The notes: a model not told the origin generated them from the letters alone. 64,000 bases of DNA from Pseudomonas plecoglossicida NBRC 103162 = DSM 15088 (GCF_000730665.1 NZ_BBIV01000022.1:28501-92500), one strand, 5' to 3'. Shown: positions 8,548-19,722, counted from the stretch's first letter. Made by a program: numbers and translations.

Positions 8548-9234
8548 ATGGCCCAAGCAGCAGACATCTTCAGTATCAGCCACCCCGCTGTCGGCAACGT
8601 CCGGGAGTTGCTTGCACGCCTGGAGAAAGCCAAGGGACGCGCGCAGTCGAAGACCGGGATCGTCATCGAAGTGAACGCCGACAGCGCCAAGCAGCTGGAT
8701 GTGTACGTGAGTGCGCTGGAAATGCTGGGTCAGTACTTTTCCGCTCGGGTGGCCGGCGCGCCCGAGGAAGCCGTGAAGCTCATCGTGCAGGCCCTGGTGC
8801 CGGCCAAACCGGTGACCTCCACGCAGCTCAAGCAAGCGCAAATGCTGGCCAAGGCCAAAACCGCCGTGCTGCAGAGCGGTGATTGGGTGAGCGCGGGCGA
8901 AATCGCCAGCCTGGCCAACTTCAGCAGTGCCAACCCCAGCTCGCAATCGAGCAAGTGGAAGCGCGACAAGCGTCTGTTCGCCATCCGCCATGAAGGGGTC
9001 GATTATTTCCCGCTCTACGGCCTGGATGAAACGGCCAGTTATCGCCCCCTGCCCGCCCTCAAGGAAATCGTCAGCGCGCTTGAGGCGGTCAAGGATGGCT
9101 GGGAAATGGCCTACTGGTTCATGTCGGTCAACAGCTGGCTTGGCGGCAAGCGCCCGCAGGACCTGCTGCGCAGTGCCCCGCAGCAAGTTCTGGTTGCTGC
9201 ACAGGAAGAGGTTGCCGGTATCACCCATGGCTAG
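8548..9234 (+). CDS. Xre/MbcA/ParS-type antitoxin (DUF2384)
   Basis: This 228-residue protein ends with the toxin-binding domain of Xre/MbcA/ParS antitoxins (SVNSWLGGKRPQDLLRS...). The longer N-terminal half includes a likely winged-helix region near residues 100-160, unlike the compact antitoxins. GAGGAGGA precedes the ATG at 8548. The stop overlaps the start of a RES-domain gene, the standard antitoxin-first arrangement. The antitoxin should neutralise the toxin and repress the operon. Confidence 0.88.
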   Translation: MAQAADIFSISHPAVGNVRELLARLEKAKGRAQSKTGIVIEVNADSAKQLDVYVSALEMLGQYFSARVAGAPEEAVKLIVQALVPAKPVTSTQLKQAQMLAKAKTAVLQSGDWVSAGEIASLANFSSANPSSQSSKWKRDKRLFAIRHEGVDYFPLYGLDETASYRPLPALKEIVSALEAVKDGWEMAYWFMSVNSWLGGKRPQDLLRSAPQQVLVAAQEEVAGITHG

Positions 9235-9883
9235 GCCACGCAAGGCACCGGTACCCGGTGAGGCGTTGAACCTTACGTTCATCACCCTCCCCGCCGGCAC
9301 CCTGCTCCATCGCATTCACAGCAGCCGCTTCGGCGCCACGCAATACAACCCGACAGGTGGGGGCAATGCCCGGTTCAGCCCGATCAGGAATGCCGCCGGC
9401 CAGGTCGTGCCTACGCTGTATGCAGGCTCCACGTTCCACTGCGCAGCCATGGAAACGGTCTTTCACGACGTACCGTACGCTCCGGGTTTCAAGACCGTGC
9501 AGCAGCGCCGATTCGCTGGCAACCTGCATTCGTACGTCTTGCTGGGCAGCGACCTGCAACTGGTCGACCTCTCCAGCAAGGCCCTGCGCCTGCTGGGTGT
9601 GCCGCGTTCGCAACTGATCGACACCGAGGCCGACCACTACCCCTGCACGCGCCAGTGGGCTGAGGCCATTCATGCGTTTGCCCCTCACGCTCAGGGGCTG
9701 CGCTGGGTATCGCGGCAGGACGATGAGGCCGTGGCGATTGTCCTGTTCGGCGACCGAGTGGCCGGCAACGACCTCAAGGCCCAGGCGCCCAGCCGTGATC
9801 TGCTGAACGACCCGGGGACGTTTTCCGACCTGCTCGACCTGGCCGAGCGGATCGGGGTTCTGCTGCTGCCTGACGCCGACTGA
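9227..9883 (+). CDS. RES-domain toxin (NAD+-degrading)
   Basis: This 218-residue RES-domain protein carries the family's arginine (HRIHSSRFG), the tyrosine/glutamate segment (YAGSTF...METVFHD) and a late conserved serine region. Characterised RES toxins deplete NAD+ by phosphorolysis and arrest growth. The start at 9227 overlaps the antitoxin stop by 8 bases. No truncation is visible, so the pair is probably functional. Confidence 0.9.
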   Translation: MARPRKAPVPGEALNLTFITLPAGTLLHRIHSSRFGATQYNPTGGGNARFSPIRNAAGQVVPTLYAGSTFHCAAMETVFHDVPYAPGFKTVQQRRFAGNLHSYVLLGSDLQLVDLSSKALRLLGVPRSQLIDTEADHYPCTRQWAEAIHAFAPHAQGLRWVSRQDDEAVAIVLFGDRVAGNDLKAQAPSRDLLNDPGTFSDLLDLAERIGVLLLPDAD

Positions 9884-9994
9884 AGTGCAGTCGCGTCTTC
9901 GGTAACAAAAGGTTACCAAGAGCTGGTGCCTTGCAATTAGCTATCGCCAAGGCGCGGCCTAGACTCTTCGGATCCTTCATCCGAGTGCTTGCCC

Positions 9995-10894
9995 ATGACC
10001 GCCTCGCCGCTGCTCACCGCCTTCCTGCCACTGGCCCTGGGCTTCATCATGCTCGGCCTTGGGCTATCGCTGACGCTGGCCGATTTCGCCCGGGTGGTGA
10101 AATACCCCAAACCGGTGGTGATCGGCCTGGTGTGCCAGATCTTGCTGCTGCCTCTGCTGTGCTTCCTGATCGCCAACGGTTTTGGCCTGGAGTCGGCACT
10201 CGCGGTGGGCCTGATGTTGCTGGCGGCGTCACCGGGCGGCACCACCGCCAACCTGTTCAGCCACCTGGCCCACGGCGATGTGGCGCTGAACATCACCCTG
10301 ACGGCCGTCAACTCGCTGATCGCGATCCTCACCATGCCCTTGCTGGTGAACCTGTCGCTGGCCTGGTTCATGGCTTCGGACCAGGCCATCCCGCTGCAGT
10401 TCGCCAAGGTCATGCAAGTGTTCGCCATCGTCCTGCTGCCGGTGGCGCTGGGGATGCTGATCCGTAACTGGACGCCCGTTTTCGCTGGCCGCATGGAACG
10501 GCCGATGAAGGTGGTAGCCGCATTGTTCCTGGCATTCACCATCGCCCTGGCGCTGGCCAAGGACTGGCAGACGGTGGTCGCGTACGCGCCTCTGGTGGGC
10601 ATGGCCGCCTTACTGTTCAACCTGGTCAGCCTGGCGGTGGGTTACTGGGTGCCACGCTTGCTCGACATCCCCAAGCGCCAGGCCATCGCCATCGGCATGG
10701 AGATCGGCATCCACAATGGCACCCTGGCGATCGCCCTGGCCCTGAGCCCATCACTGTTGAACAATGCCACCATGGCGGTGCCGGCAGCGCTGTACAGCCT
10801 GATCATGTTCTTCACCGCCGCTGCATTCGGCTGGTGGGTGAGCCGCGGGCGGGCCGCTGCGCTGCCTCAGTCCAAGGGTGAAACACTGAACTGA
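9995..10894 (+). CDS. bile acid:sodium symporter family transporter
   Basis: This ~299-residue membrane protein has nine to ten hydrophobic segments and the family motifs AASPGGTTANL and EIGIHNGTLAIALA. Bacterial members (P3/BASS family) move organic anions with sodium; the substrate here cannot be told. The ATG at 9995 is preferred over an in-frame TTG two codons earlier. It converges on the CrtZ-like gene, whose end lies 5 bases past its stop. Confidence 0.88.
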   Translation: MTASPLLTAFLPLALGFIMLGLGLSLTLADFARVVKYPKPVVIGLVCQILLLPLLCFLIANGFGLESALAVGLMLLAASPGGTTANLFSHLAHGDVALNITLTAVNSLIAILTMPLLVNLSLAWFMASDQAIPLQFAKVMQVFAIVLLPVALGMLIRNWTPVFAGRMERPMKVVAALFLAFTIALALAKDWQTVVAYAPLVGMAALLFNLVSLAVGYWVPRLLDIPKRQAIAIGMEIGIHNGTLAIALALSPSLLNNATMAVPAALYSLIMFFTAAAFGWWVSRGRAAALPQSKGETLN

Positions 10895-10899
10895 GCGGT

Positions 10900-11367
10900 T
10901 CAGGTGCGATCGCGCCGGGCCTGCAATTGGCGCTTGAGCACCTTCAGCGGCGGCGCATAGAAAAAGCCGAACGACACACTGCCGGTCCGCCCTTTGACCG
11001 CATGGTGCAGGCGGTGGGCACGGTGCAGCCGCTGCAGGTAGCGGTTCACCGGGCGCGGCTGGCGCGGCCAGTGGCGGTGGAAGAAGCCATCATGGGCCAG
11101 CACGTACAACACCCCGTAACCCGCCACGCCGGCGCCTACCCACTGCAGCGGCGCGTGGCCGGCCTTGCCAATGGCCACCAGCACGGCAGCGATCAGCCCC
11201 AGGGCCAGCAGGTAGACGTCGTTGGTCTCGAGCATGCCCAGCTGCGGTTCATGATGCGAACGGTGCAGCCACCAGCCCCAGCCATGCATGATGTACTTGT
11301 GCGCCAGCGTGCCGACACCTTCCATGGCCACCAGGGTGCCGAGCAGCACGAGGAAATTGAACAGCAT
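10900..11367 (-). CDS. crtZ: CrtZ-like beta-carotene hydroxylase (fatty acid hydroxylase superfamily)
   Basis: This 155-residue membrane protein closely matches the bacterial CrtZ pattern: HKYIMHGWGWWLHRSHHE, then HDGFFHRHW, then AHRLHHA, giving the full set of iron-binding histidines of the non-heme di-iron hydroxylases. CrtZ adds hydroxyl groups to the beta rings of carotene. The frame extends 21 codons upstream, but the ATG at 11367 corresponds to the family start. No other carotenoid gene is in the window, so the substrate may differ. The symbol reflects similarity, not proof of function. Confidence 0.8.
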   Translation of the reverse strand: MLFNFLVLLGTLVAMEGVGTLAHKYIMHGWGWWLHRSHHEPQLGMLETNDVYLLALGLIAAVLVAIGKAGHAPLQWVGAGVAGYGVLYVLAHDGFFHRHWPRQPRPVNRYLQRLHRAHRLHHAVKGRTGSVSFGFFYAPPLKVLKRQLQARRDRT

Positions 11368-11487
11368 GAAACGGTCCGGATGAAGGTCAAGAGTGCCGCA
11401 AGGGTACCGATTGCCCACTGCTTTTGCCATGCAACAGTGACCGGTTGTAGCGCATTTCCCGATTAATCGATTGTCATGTTTCTACCC

Positions 11488-11516
11488 TTGACCCCTGTGG
11501 CTGCCGGGCGTAAGGT
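11488..11516 (+). promoter_or_regulatory. sigma-70-like promoter for mgtC
   Basis: TTGACC at 11488-11493 and TAAGGT at 11511-11516 are separated by exactly 17 bases. Transcription from here would start near 11523 and give a ~250-base leader before the mgtC start. Confidence 0.5.
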
Positions 11517-11522
11517 CCGCCG

Positions 11523-11771
11523 CGCAATTTCGCATCCCTGAACAGGAGTCCTGCATTGGACAGTAGCCCCAGTCGCTTGCGACAGGCCCACTCGGCGAGC
11601 TAGTCCGGCAGCGTTCTGCCACTGTCTCGCCTTCGGCCAGACGGTGGAATTCTCCCAGCCTCTTGCGGTTGTTCTCACCTCTTCCCTTCGTGGTCCTGCG
11701 CATTTCTGGTTTTTCGACCACGCCATCCTGATGGCGTCAGAGCGGGCGCTTGCCCGTGCAAGAGGTTTGCT
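11523..11771 (+). promoter_or_regulatory. long structured 5' leader of mgtC
   Basis: About 250 bases with no convincing gene precede mgtC. They hold an ordered set of stems: CAGG/CCTG at 11543-11553, then an outer stem GACAGT (11559-11564) with ACTGTC (11621-11626) enclosing three hairpins, GTCG-CGAC (11572-11583), CTC-GAG (11591-11599) and GGCAG-CTGCC (11607-11620). GCC-GGC (11629-11637) and GGGC-GCCC (~11743-11754) follow. A closed multi-branch junction like this suggests a regulatory RNA. mgtC leaders in enterobacteria sense magnesium or translation, but this sequence is unrelated as far as I can tell. AGAGG lies just before the start codon. Confidence 0.5.
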
Positions 11772-12479
11772 ATGGATTGGAAAGTCTTTCTGCTGCGCGT
11801 CAGCATAGCCCTGGTGCTCGGCGCTCTGATCGGTGCAGAGCGGCAACTGCGCCAGCGCCTCACGGGCCTTCGCACCAATGCACTGGTCAGCACCGGTGCC
11901 TGTCTGTTCGTGCTGATGACCCAGGCGGCGCCGGGCATGGCGCCCACCGACGCGTCACGCATTGCCGCCTATGTGGTGTCGGGCATCGGTTTTTTGGGTG
12001 GCGGCGTGATCATGCGCGACGGCTTCAACGTACGCGGCCTGAACACCGCTGCCACCCTGTGGTGCACCGCAGCGGTCGGCGTGCTGTGCAGCCTGGGCCT
12101 GCTGCTCGAGGCAACGTTGGGCAGCCTGGTGGTGTTGTGCGCCAACATCCTGCTGCGCGACATCGCCCAGCGCCTGGACCGCCAGGAAGTGCTGCCGGCC
12201 ACTGAAGTCGAGCAACGTTACGAGGTACGTATCGTTTGCCGCGCCGAAGATGAAATCCAGGTGCGCAGCCTGATGCTGCACAGCCTGGGCGACCCCGACC
12301 TGCGCTTGCAGTCGCTGCACAGCGAAGACCTGCCCAACCCGGCACGCCTGGAAGTGCGCGCCGAGTTGCTGGGCACCGCGCAGGCGCCCGCCCAACTGGA
12401 GCGCCTGGTCAGCCGGGTGAGCCTGGAAAAAGGGGTCAGCGCGGTGCGCTGGCAGCTACAGCCGCTGGCCACGGATTGA
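11772..12479 (+). CDS. mgtC: MgtC/SapB family membrane protein
   Basis: This 235-residue protein has the MgtC membrane domain in its first ~140 residues: GALIGAERQ, GLRTNALVS, GIGFLGGGVIMRDG and GLNTAATLWCTAAVG. A soluble ACT-like domain follows. MgtC proteins support growth at low magnesium and inhibit F-ATPase in Salmonella. The gene stands alone behind a long leader with AGAGG before the ATG, so control probably acts on the leader RNA. Confidence 0.88.
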   Translation: MDWKVFLLRVSIALVLGALIGAERQLRQRLTGLRTNALVSTGACLFVLMTQAAPGMAPTDASRIAAYVVSGIGFLGGGVIMRDGFNVRGLNTAATLWCTAAVGVLCSLGLLLEATLGSLVVLCANILLRDIAQRLDRQEVLPATEVEQRYEVRIVCRAEDEIQVRSLMLHSLGDPDLRLQSLHSEDLPNPARLEVRAELLGTAQAPAQLERLVSRVSLEKGVSAVRWQLQPLATD

Positions 12480-12492
12480 GCCCCCTGCCCGT

Positions 12493-12735
12493 TCAGGTAT
12501 CGGGGTCATCCACATGAGCCTGTACGGCTTCCTGCAGGGCCCGGACATGGGCCTCGTCGGCCAGGGCCTTGAGCGCCAGCCAGTCGTCCCAGTCGATGGC
12601 GCCGTCGTCGCGCAAGGCCTCGGCGGTTCTCACCAGTTCGTGGTGGTAAGCGTCCGGGGATTCTTGCCGGTAGCTGGCGTCATCGTACTGGGCATACCAG
12701 GCTTCAAGTTCGGGAATGCTGCGTTCGATGCTCAT
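12493..12735 (-). CDS. hypothetical small acidic protein
   Basis: This 80-residue, strongly acidic and helical-looking protein has no signal peptide or membrane segment. It has regularly spaced aromatic residues in the first half (EAWYAQYDD, DAYHHEL, DWDDWLALK). A short AAGG precedes the ATG at 12735. It converges on mgtC with a 13-base gap and lies downstream of the KfrA-like gene on the same strand. I do not recognise the family. Confidence 0.6.
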   Translation of the reverse strand: MSIERSIPELEAWYAQYDDASYRQESPDAYHHELVRTAEALRDDGAIDWDDWLALKALADEAHVRALQEAVQAHVDDPDT

Positions 12736-12810
12736 GGCTGTGCCCTTTTGCCAGACCTTTGAAGGTCTGAGCGCTGTGGGGGCGCAGGGTTCAACGGCAA
12801 TGCGCAGCCT

Positions 12811-13812
12811 TCACCGGCCTTTTTCGAGCGTCTGGCCTGCAGTCAGCTGACTTCGGCAGGCCTTGAGCGCTTCGTCGCGGTCGAGCAATTGCTCTTTCAG
12901 GTAATCCAGTTGCCGCCCTTGCTCCGCACAGAGTCCACGCTTGTCTTCCAGAGACTGCTCCTGCGCCTGCAACTGCCGGCGCATTTCGTCGCTGGCGCCC
13001 TGGGCCTGGGCCAGGATCGTGCGCAGACCCTGGATCTGTGCGTCGCGTTGCTCCAGCAACTGGTCCAGCGCCTGGCGTTCGCTGCTGGCCTGGCGGTGCT
13101 CGCCCAGCAGTCGCTCGTTGTCGCGGTGCAGGCGGGTCAGTTCGTCCTGCTTGACGATCATGCCCTGCTGCAACTGGCGCAGTTCGACTTGCAGCTGTTG
13201 CATCTGGGCCTCGTGCCGACGTTGCTCCTGCTCACGCTGTTCGCGGCTCGCCGTGCGGTAATGCTCCAGGGCGTCGCGGGCATGCCGGTGCTTGTCCTCC
13301 AGCGAGCGTACTTGTTCATCCTTGTCGGTCAGGCGCACCTGAAGCTCGCCCAGTGCCTGGTTGAGGCTGGCGCTGCGCAGCTGCTCGGTCTGCAACGTGC
13401 TGAGCGTGGCGGTCAGGCGTTCGGATTCGGTTGCCAGCGCAGCAGCCTGGATCTGTTGTTGCTGGTGCGCTGCCGCCAGGGCCTGCTGGGCCAGATCCAG
13501 TTTCGCTTCGAGCTGCTCTCGTTGTTCATGGAAGGCCGCTTCGGTTTGCTCGATGCGAGCGTCCGCTTCTTCCTGCAATTGCGCAGCCAGTTGCGCCACC
13601 AGCTTCGACAAGGGCTCGCTGAGTGCGGCCTCGCCCTGCAGGGCGGCCGGCTTGAGTGCTTCCAGTTCTTTGAGATAGCGATGAATGGTGGTCTTGGAGC
13701 CTGTATTACCCAGCTGGATGCGTACTGCATCGATGCTGGGGTGCTCGCCCCGGGCTATCAGCACTTGCCGCGCCTGTTGCACTACCGCCTTGTTGATTCC
13801 GCCCCGGGCCAT
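12811..13812 (-). CDS. KfrA-like DNA-binding coiled-coil protein
   Basis: This 333-residue protein has an N-terminal helix-turn-helix domain of the KfrA_N type (residues ~1-60, GNTGSKTTIHRYLKELE) followed by ~260 residues of almost unbroken coiled coil rich in Gln, Glu, Arg and Leu. KfrA proteins of plasmids bind their own promoter and form long filaments or bridges. Here the gene is chromosomal and isolated. AGGAGCG precedes the ATG at 13812, and an imperfect dyad lies ~30 bases upstream, consistent with autoregulation. The role of chromosomal versions is not settled. Confidence 0.82.
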   Translation of the reverse strand: MARGGINKAVVQQARQVLIARGEHPSIDAVRIQLGNTGSKTTIHRYLKELEALKPAALQGEAALSEPLSKLVAQLAAQLQEEADARIEQTEAAFHEQREQLEAKLDLAQQALAAAHQQQQIQAAALATESERLTATLSTLQTEQLRSASLNQALGELQVRLTDKDEQVRSLEDKHRHARDALEHYRTASREQREQEQRRHEAQMQQLQVELRQLQQGMIVKQDELTRLHRDNERLLGEHRQASSERQALDQLLEQRDAQIQGLRTILAQAQGASDEMRRQLQAQEQSLEDKRGLCAEQGRQLDYLKEQLLDRDEALKACRSQLTAGQTLEKGR

Positions 13813-13840
13813 GCTCGCTCCTACGATTTCGTACCATGTT

Positions 13841-13859
13841 ACGTATTATGTAATTACGT
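13841..13859. promoter_or_regulatory. candidate operator upstream of KfrA-like gene
   Basis: ACGTATTATGTAATTACGT is an imperfect 19-base dyad (ACGTATTA against TAATTACGT) in an AT-rich patch 29 bases before the start codon. It would overlap a -10-like CATAAT on the minus strand. Binding by the KfrA-like protein is inferred from the autoregulation known for that family. Confidence 0.4.
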
Positions 13860-13974
13860 GCGTATTGTCCTGTTTGCTCGCTGGTTTTTCAACGCCTTTA
13901 TCACATTGAATAATCACGGCTTATCGCATGTGAGGCCTTGGATTGGCGAAATTTCGAGCCCTTTGCTGTACGCA

Positions 13975-14011
13975 TAAAAAAACCCGGCCCTGAAACCACG
14001 GGGCCGGGTTT
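13975..14011 (-). terminator. intrinsic terminator after RND remnant
   Basis: AACCCGGCCC and GGGCCGGGTT form a 10-bp stem with a 10-base loop, followed on the minus strand by a run of seven or eight T. A second hairpin, GTCGGC/GCCGAC (14012-14028), sits directly upstream. It terminates the gene whose 3' remnant ends at 14041, so the terminator outlived the gene. Confidence 0.85.
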
Positions 14012-14040
14012 GTCGGCAAAACGCCGACCAGCGTCGATGA

Positions 14041-14189
14041 TCAGTTGTGGCGAGGTTCCTCAGGCTTCACCAGCCACGCGGCGAGCGCCGGCAGCAGCAG
14101 AAGCACTGTCACCAACGCCAGCGGGACGACGACGCACAGCGTGATGCGCCAGCTGCGGAACATGAACAGGCACAGCAGCGTGCCGAGGC
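14041..14189 (-). pseudogene. 3' remnant of RND/MMPL-type exporter
   Basis: The frame ending at 14041 encodes LGTLLCLFMFRSWRIT, then CVVVPLALV, then LLLLPALAAWLVKPEEP. The first part is a mid-protein transmembrane segment of MMPL/RND exporters and the last is their usual C terminus. They should be more than 100 residues apart, so an internal deletion is inferred near 14108. Everything upstream of ~14189 is gone, replaced by the end of an unrelated gene on the other strand. The intact terminator follows the stop. Confidence 0.6.
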
Positions 14190-14399
14190 GAACAGCGCGC
14201 CATTGACAACCGGGCGATGAAGTTCAACAAGGACGGGACCGTCACTGTGCGCTTCGGGCCCAAGGCGCAGTGTGGCGAGGTCGCGAACTGGTTGCCGACC
14301 CCAGGGGACAACTGGTACCTGGGCATGCGCATCTACCGCCCCGGCGAAACCGTGCTCAGCGGCGCTTACACCATCCCTCAGCCGACAGATATCAAGTGA
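14190..14399 (+). pseudogene. 3' remnant of DUF1254/DUF1214 protein
   Basis: About 65 residues remain, including DNRAMKFNKDGTVTVRFG and, near the end, GDNWYLGMRIYRPGE. These match the C-terminal DUF1214 domain of DUF1254-type exported proteins, which normally exceed 400 residues. The upstream part is missing. At ~14189 the sequence joins the 3' remnant of a gene on the opposite strand, so one deletion probably removed the 5' halves of two divergent genes and their promoters. Confidence 0.65.
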
Positions 14400-14454
14400 C
14401 AGCCATCCGCGCCGGGTTGTGGGTGATTGCCCGCAACCCGGCGTGGTTCCAGCC

Positions 14455-15123
14455 CTAGGCCTTCAGGACATCGAGCCCCATCTGCCAGAAGTCTGCCTCC
14501 AGCCGCGAGGCCTGGCCGAAGATGCCTGCCAACTCGACGAAACGCTGCTCGGTCATGCTTCGCGCTGCCAGTTCATCAAGGTGCTTGCGCGCCGCAGCCG
14601 CCACGCCCTGATAGGCCTCACCGGCGTACTCGCCAATCCATTCACGGTACGGATGGTCGCTCAAGTCGCCGATACGCTCGGCCAGGGTGCGGCCGATTTC
14701 CGCGTAGCCGATCACGCAGGGTGCCAGCGCCACATGCAGCTCGAGCAGATCGCCCGCGGCGCCGCAATCCAGGACATAGCGGGTATAGGCCACCGTGGCC
14801 TGGTGCTCGGGCGCTGCCTCGATATCGGCCTGCGACAACCCCCAGCGGGCACACAGGCGCAGGTGCAGTTCGGTTTCATCGAGGATCGCCGCAAGTCCGG
14901 CCTGGGCCGCGCGGATATCGGCAGGCAGGCGGCTCTTGTAGGCGGCCAGTGCCCAGGCGCGGGCGAACTGGATGAGGAACAGGTAGTCCTGCACCAGGTA
15001 CTCACGGAACGCCGCCTCAGGCAAGGTGCCCTCGCCCATCTGCCGCACGAAGTCGTGGTCGACGTAGCGGGCCCATTGCGGCGCGGCTGCCGATTTCAGG
15101 CGCGCGAAGATATCCATGCTCAT
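14455..15123 (-). CDS. tenA: TenA-family aminopyrimidine aminohydrolase (TenA_C type)
   Basis: This 222-residue TenA/thiaminase II protein hydrolyses amino-HMP and related base-degraded thiamin products so the pyrimidine can be salvaged. The segment LAPCVIGYAEIG holds the cysteine nucleophile, and YLVQDYLFL and DHPYREWIGEYAGE are family motifs. The start overlaps the stop of a second tenA-like gene (ATGA). Both are downstream of a TPP riboswitch and should be shut off when thiamin is plentiful. Confidence 0.9.
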   Translation of the reverse strand: MSMDIFARLKSAAAPQWARYVDHDFVRQMGEGTLPEAAFREYLVQDYLFLIQFARAWALAAYKSRLPADIRAAQAGLAAILDETELHLRLCARWGLSQADIEAAPEHQATVAYTRYVLDCGAAGDLLELHVALAPCVIGYAEIGRTLAERIGDLSDHPYREWIGEYAGEAYQGVAAAARKHLDELAARSMTEQRFVELAGIFGQASRLEADFWQMGLDVLKA

Positions 15124-15782
15124 GCTTGCTCCTCATAGATGGCGTCGAAGAATGCCAGTTCCAGTGCCACGGCACGCGCGTAGAAATCGCTGCTCCGAGC
15201 AGCCTCCTGGGGCCCGACCCGGTCCAGTTCGGCTTGCAGGAACGCGACGAAATCAGCGAACGCAGGGTTGTCGTGCAAGGTGATCCACTCGGCATGCACG
15301 AAGTTGCCCGGCAGCGGTTTGCGCGCCTGGGTCGCCCAATCCAGGTACAGCCCTTCGGCGACGTTGAGCACCGACAGCGCGGCGGCATAGGAGCGCGTGG
15401 CGGCCGCCTCGCGCATGAGCGCCTTGAAGCCGGCGGTAGGTGGGCTGTCCGCAGGTTCGGTGCGTTGCGCCGGGCTGACGTCCAGTGCCTCGAAGGCACG
15501 CAGGAAGTAGGTGTTCTCGTCGCTGCAGATCATGCCGACAAAGCGACCGATCCGCAGTCGCGCTTCGAAGGTGTCGGCGGTGGCGATGGCCGCGCCGAGC
15601 AAGGTCACGAAGCTGTCGATGAAGCGATGATCCTGCACCAGGTAGCGGACCATGATCGGGTCCGCCACGCTGCCATCGCAGAGTTCACGGACGAATCGGT
15701 GGCCGACGGCGGCCGACCAGGTTGCCCGGTTCTGCCGGCGCAGGGTCTCGCTGAAACGTTCGGTCAAGGTGCTGTCCTCCAT
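15120..15782 (-). CDS. TenA-family protein (TenA_E-like)
   Basis: This 220-residue TenA homologue (MVRYLVQDHRFIDSFVTLLG) lacks the cysteine of classical TenA at the nucleophile position; SVLNVAEGLYLDWAT stands there instead. This fits the TenA_E subgroup, which works with TenA_C in thiamin salvage. The ATG at 15782 is chosen because it starts the conserved part and lies directly downstream of the riboswitch. The stop overlaps the next tenA (ATGA), so the two are translated together. Confidence 0.85.
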   Translation of the reverse strand: MEDSTLTERFSETLRRQNRATWSAAVGHRFVRELCDGSVADPIMVRYLVQDHRFIDSFVTLLGAAIATADTFEARLRIGRFVGMICSDENTYFLRAFEALDVSPAQRTEPADSPPTAGFKALMREAAATRSYAAALSVLNVAEGLYLDWATQARKPLPGNFVHAEWITLHDNPAFADFVAFLQAELDRVGPQEAARSSDFYARAVALELAFFDAIYEEQA

Positions 15783-15859
15783 AGGGTGACAGCGAGGCCC
15801 TTTATGGCTGGGCACGGAGCGGCCTCGCAGTGAGGCCGGCAAAAAGGCAGGTCGTAAGT

Positions 15860-15957
15860 CCCATCCCTTCGCCGGCATGATCCGGATCAGGTTCGAAGGG
15901 TCACCGCGCTGCAGGTGCCAGCGGTTTCTCAGCCTGTCGCCGGGCTCCCCTTGGTGG
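15860..15957 (-). promoter_or_regulatory. TPP riboswitch (THI element)
   Basis: On the minus strand this reads CCAAGGGGAGCCC, then GGCTGAGAAACCG, then GACCCTTCGAACCTGATC and CGGATCATGCCGGCGAAGGG. These are the conserved segments of the thiamin-pyrophosphate riboswitch in the right order. It sits 78 bases before the TenA_E-like start and should repress both tenA genes when TPP is bound. Confidence 0.95.
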
Positions 15958-15962
15958 CAGGA

Positions 15963-15991
15963 GGTATACAGGAGCAGGGGCAGGATGCCAA
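15963..15991 (-). promoter_or_regulatory. promoter of the TPP-riboswitch tenA operon
   Basis: On the minus strand TTGGCA (15986-15991) and TATACC (15963-15968) are separated by 17 bases. The predicted transcript starts just before the riboswitch. Confidence 0.7.
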
Positions 15992-16024
15992 GGCGCTGGT
16001 GTGATCGTGCCCCGCTCGAGCCCA

Positions 16025-16056
16025 CCGGAAATGGGCCCGAAGAGCCCCATTTCCGG
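16025..16056. other. perfect 11-bp hairpin in the tenA/mcoA divergent region
   Basis: CCGGAAATGGG pairs with CCCATTTCCGG around a 10-base loop. It lies between the tenA promoter and the mcoA start (16237). There is no T-run, so it is not an obvious terminator. It could be a protein-binding dyad for mcoA or a leader structure. Confidence 0.4.
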
Positions 16057-16236
16057 GCTCCAATCCCCAGCCCTTGACGTCCAAGTGTTTTGCGCGCTTT
16101 ACATTCCCCCTGGTTTTGTATGTCAAACCATTACGAAGTTATGTGTTGGCACAGCCATTGCTCTGCCCCTAAAAACGGGCAAAAAGCCATTGATGGCCCC
16201 AGGCCATTTCTAGCTAAGAGCGAGGCATAGGCAAAA

Positions 16237-19632
<3,396 letters not shown>

Positions 19633-19655
19633 AGGCAGGGCCGCTTAGCGGCCCA

Positions 19656-19722
19656 GCGCCGGCAAGCCGGCTCCCACATGGATAGCAGTGGTACCCCTGT
19701 GGGAGCCGGCTTGCCGGCGATG
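19656..19722. repeat. paired REP element (1 of 5)
   Basis: CCGGCAAGCCGGCTCCCACA is followed ~20 bases later by its inverse TGTGGGAGCCGGCTTGCCGG. This is the P. putida-type REP in an inverted pair. A GGGCCGC-TTA-GCGGCCC hairpin lies just upstream at 19638-19654, after the mcoA stop, and may help end transcription. Confidence 0.9.

Noticed and set aside
9931..9976. Promoter-like TTGCAA and TAGACT before the symporter gene
   Set aside because: The spacing is about 23 bases, too long; with TTAGCT as -35 the match is weak.
11731..11808. A 25-codon upstream ORF overlapping the mgtC start
   Set aside because: No ribosome-binding site precedes its ATG, so I did not call it a leader peptide, although it could be tested.
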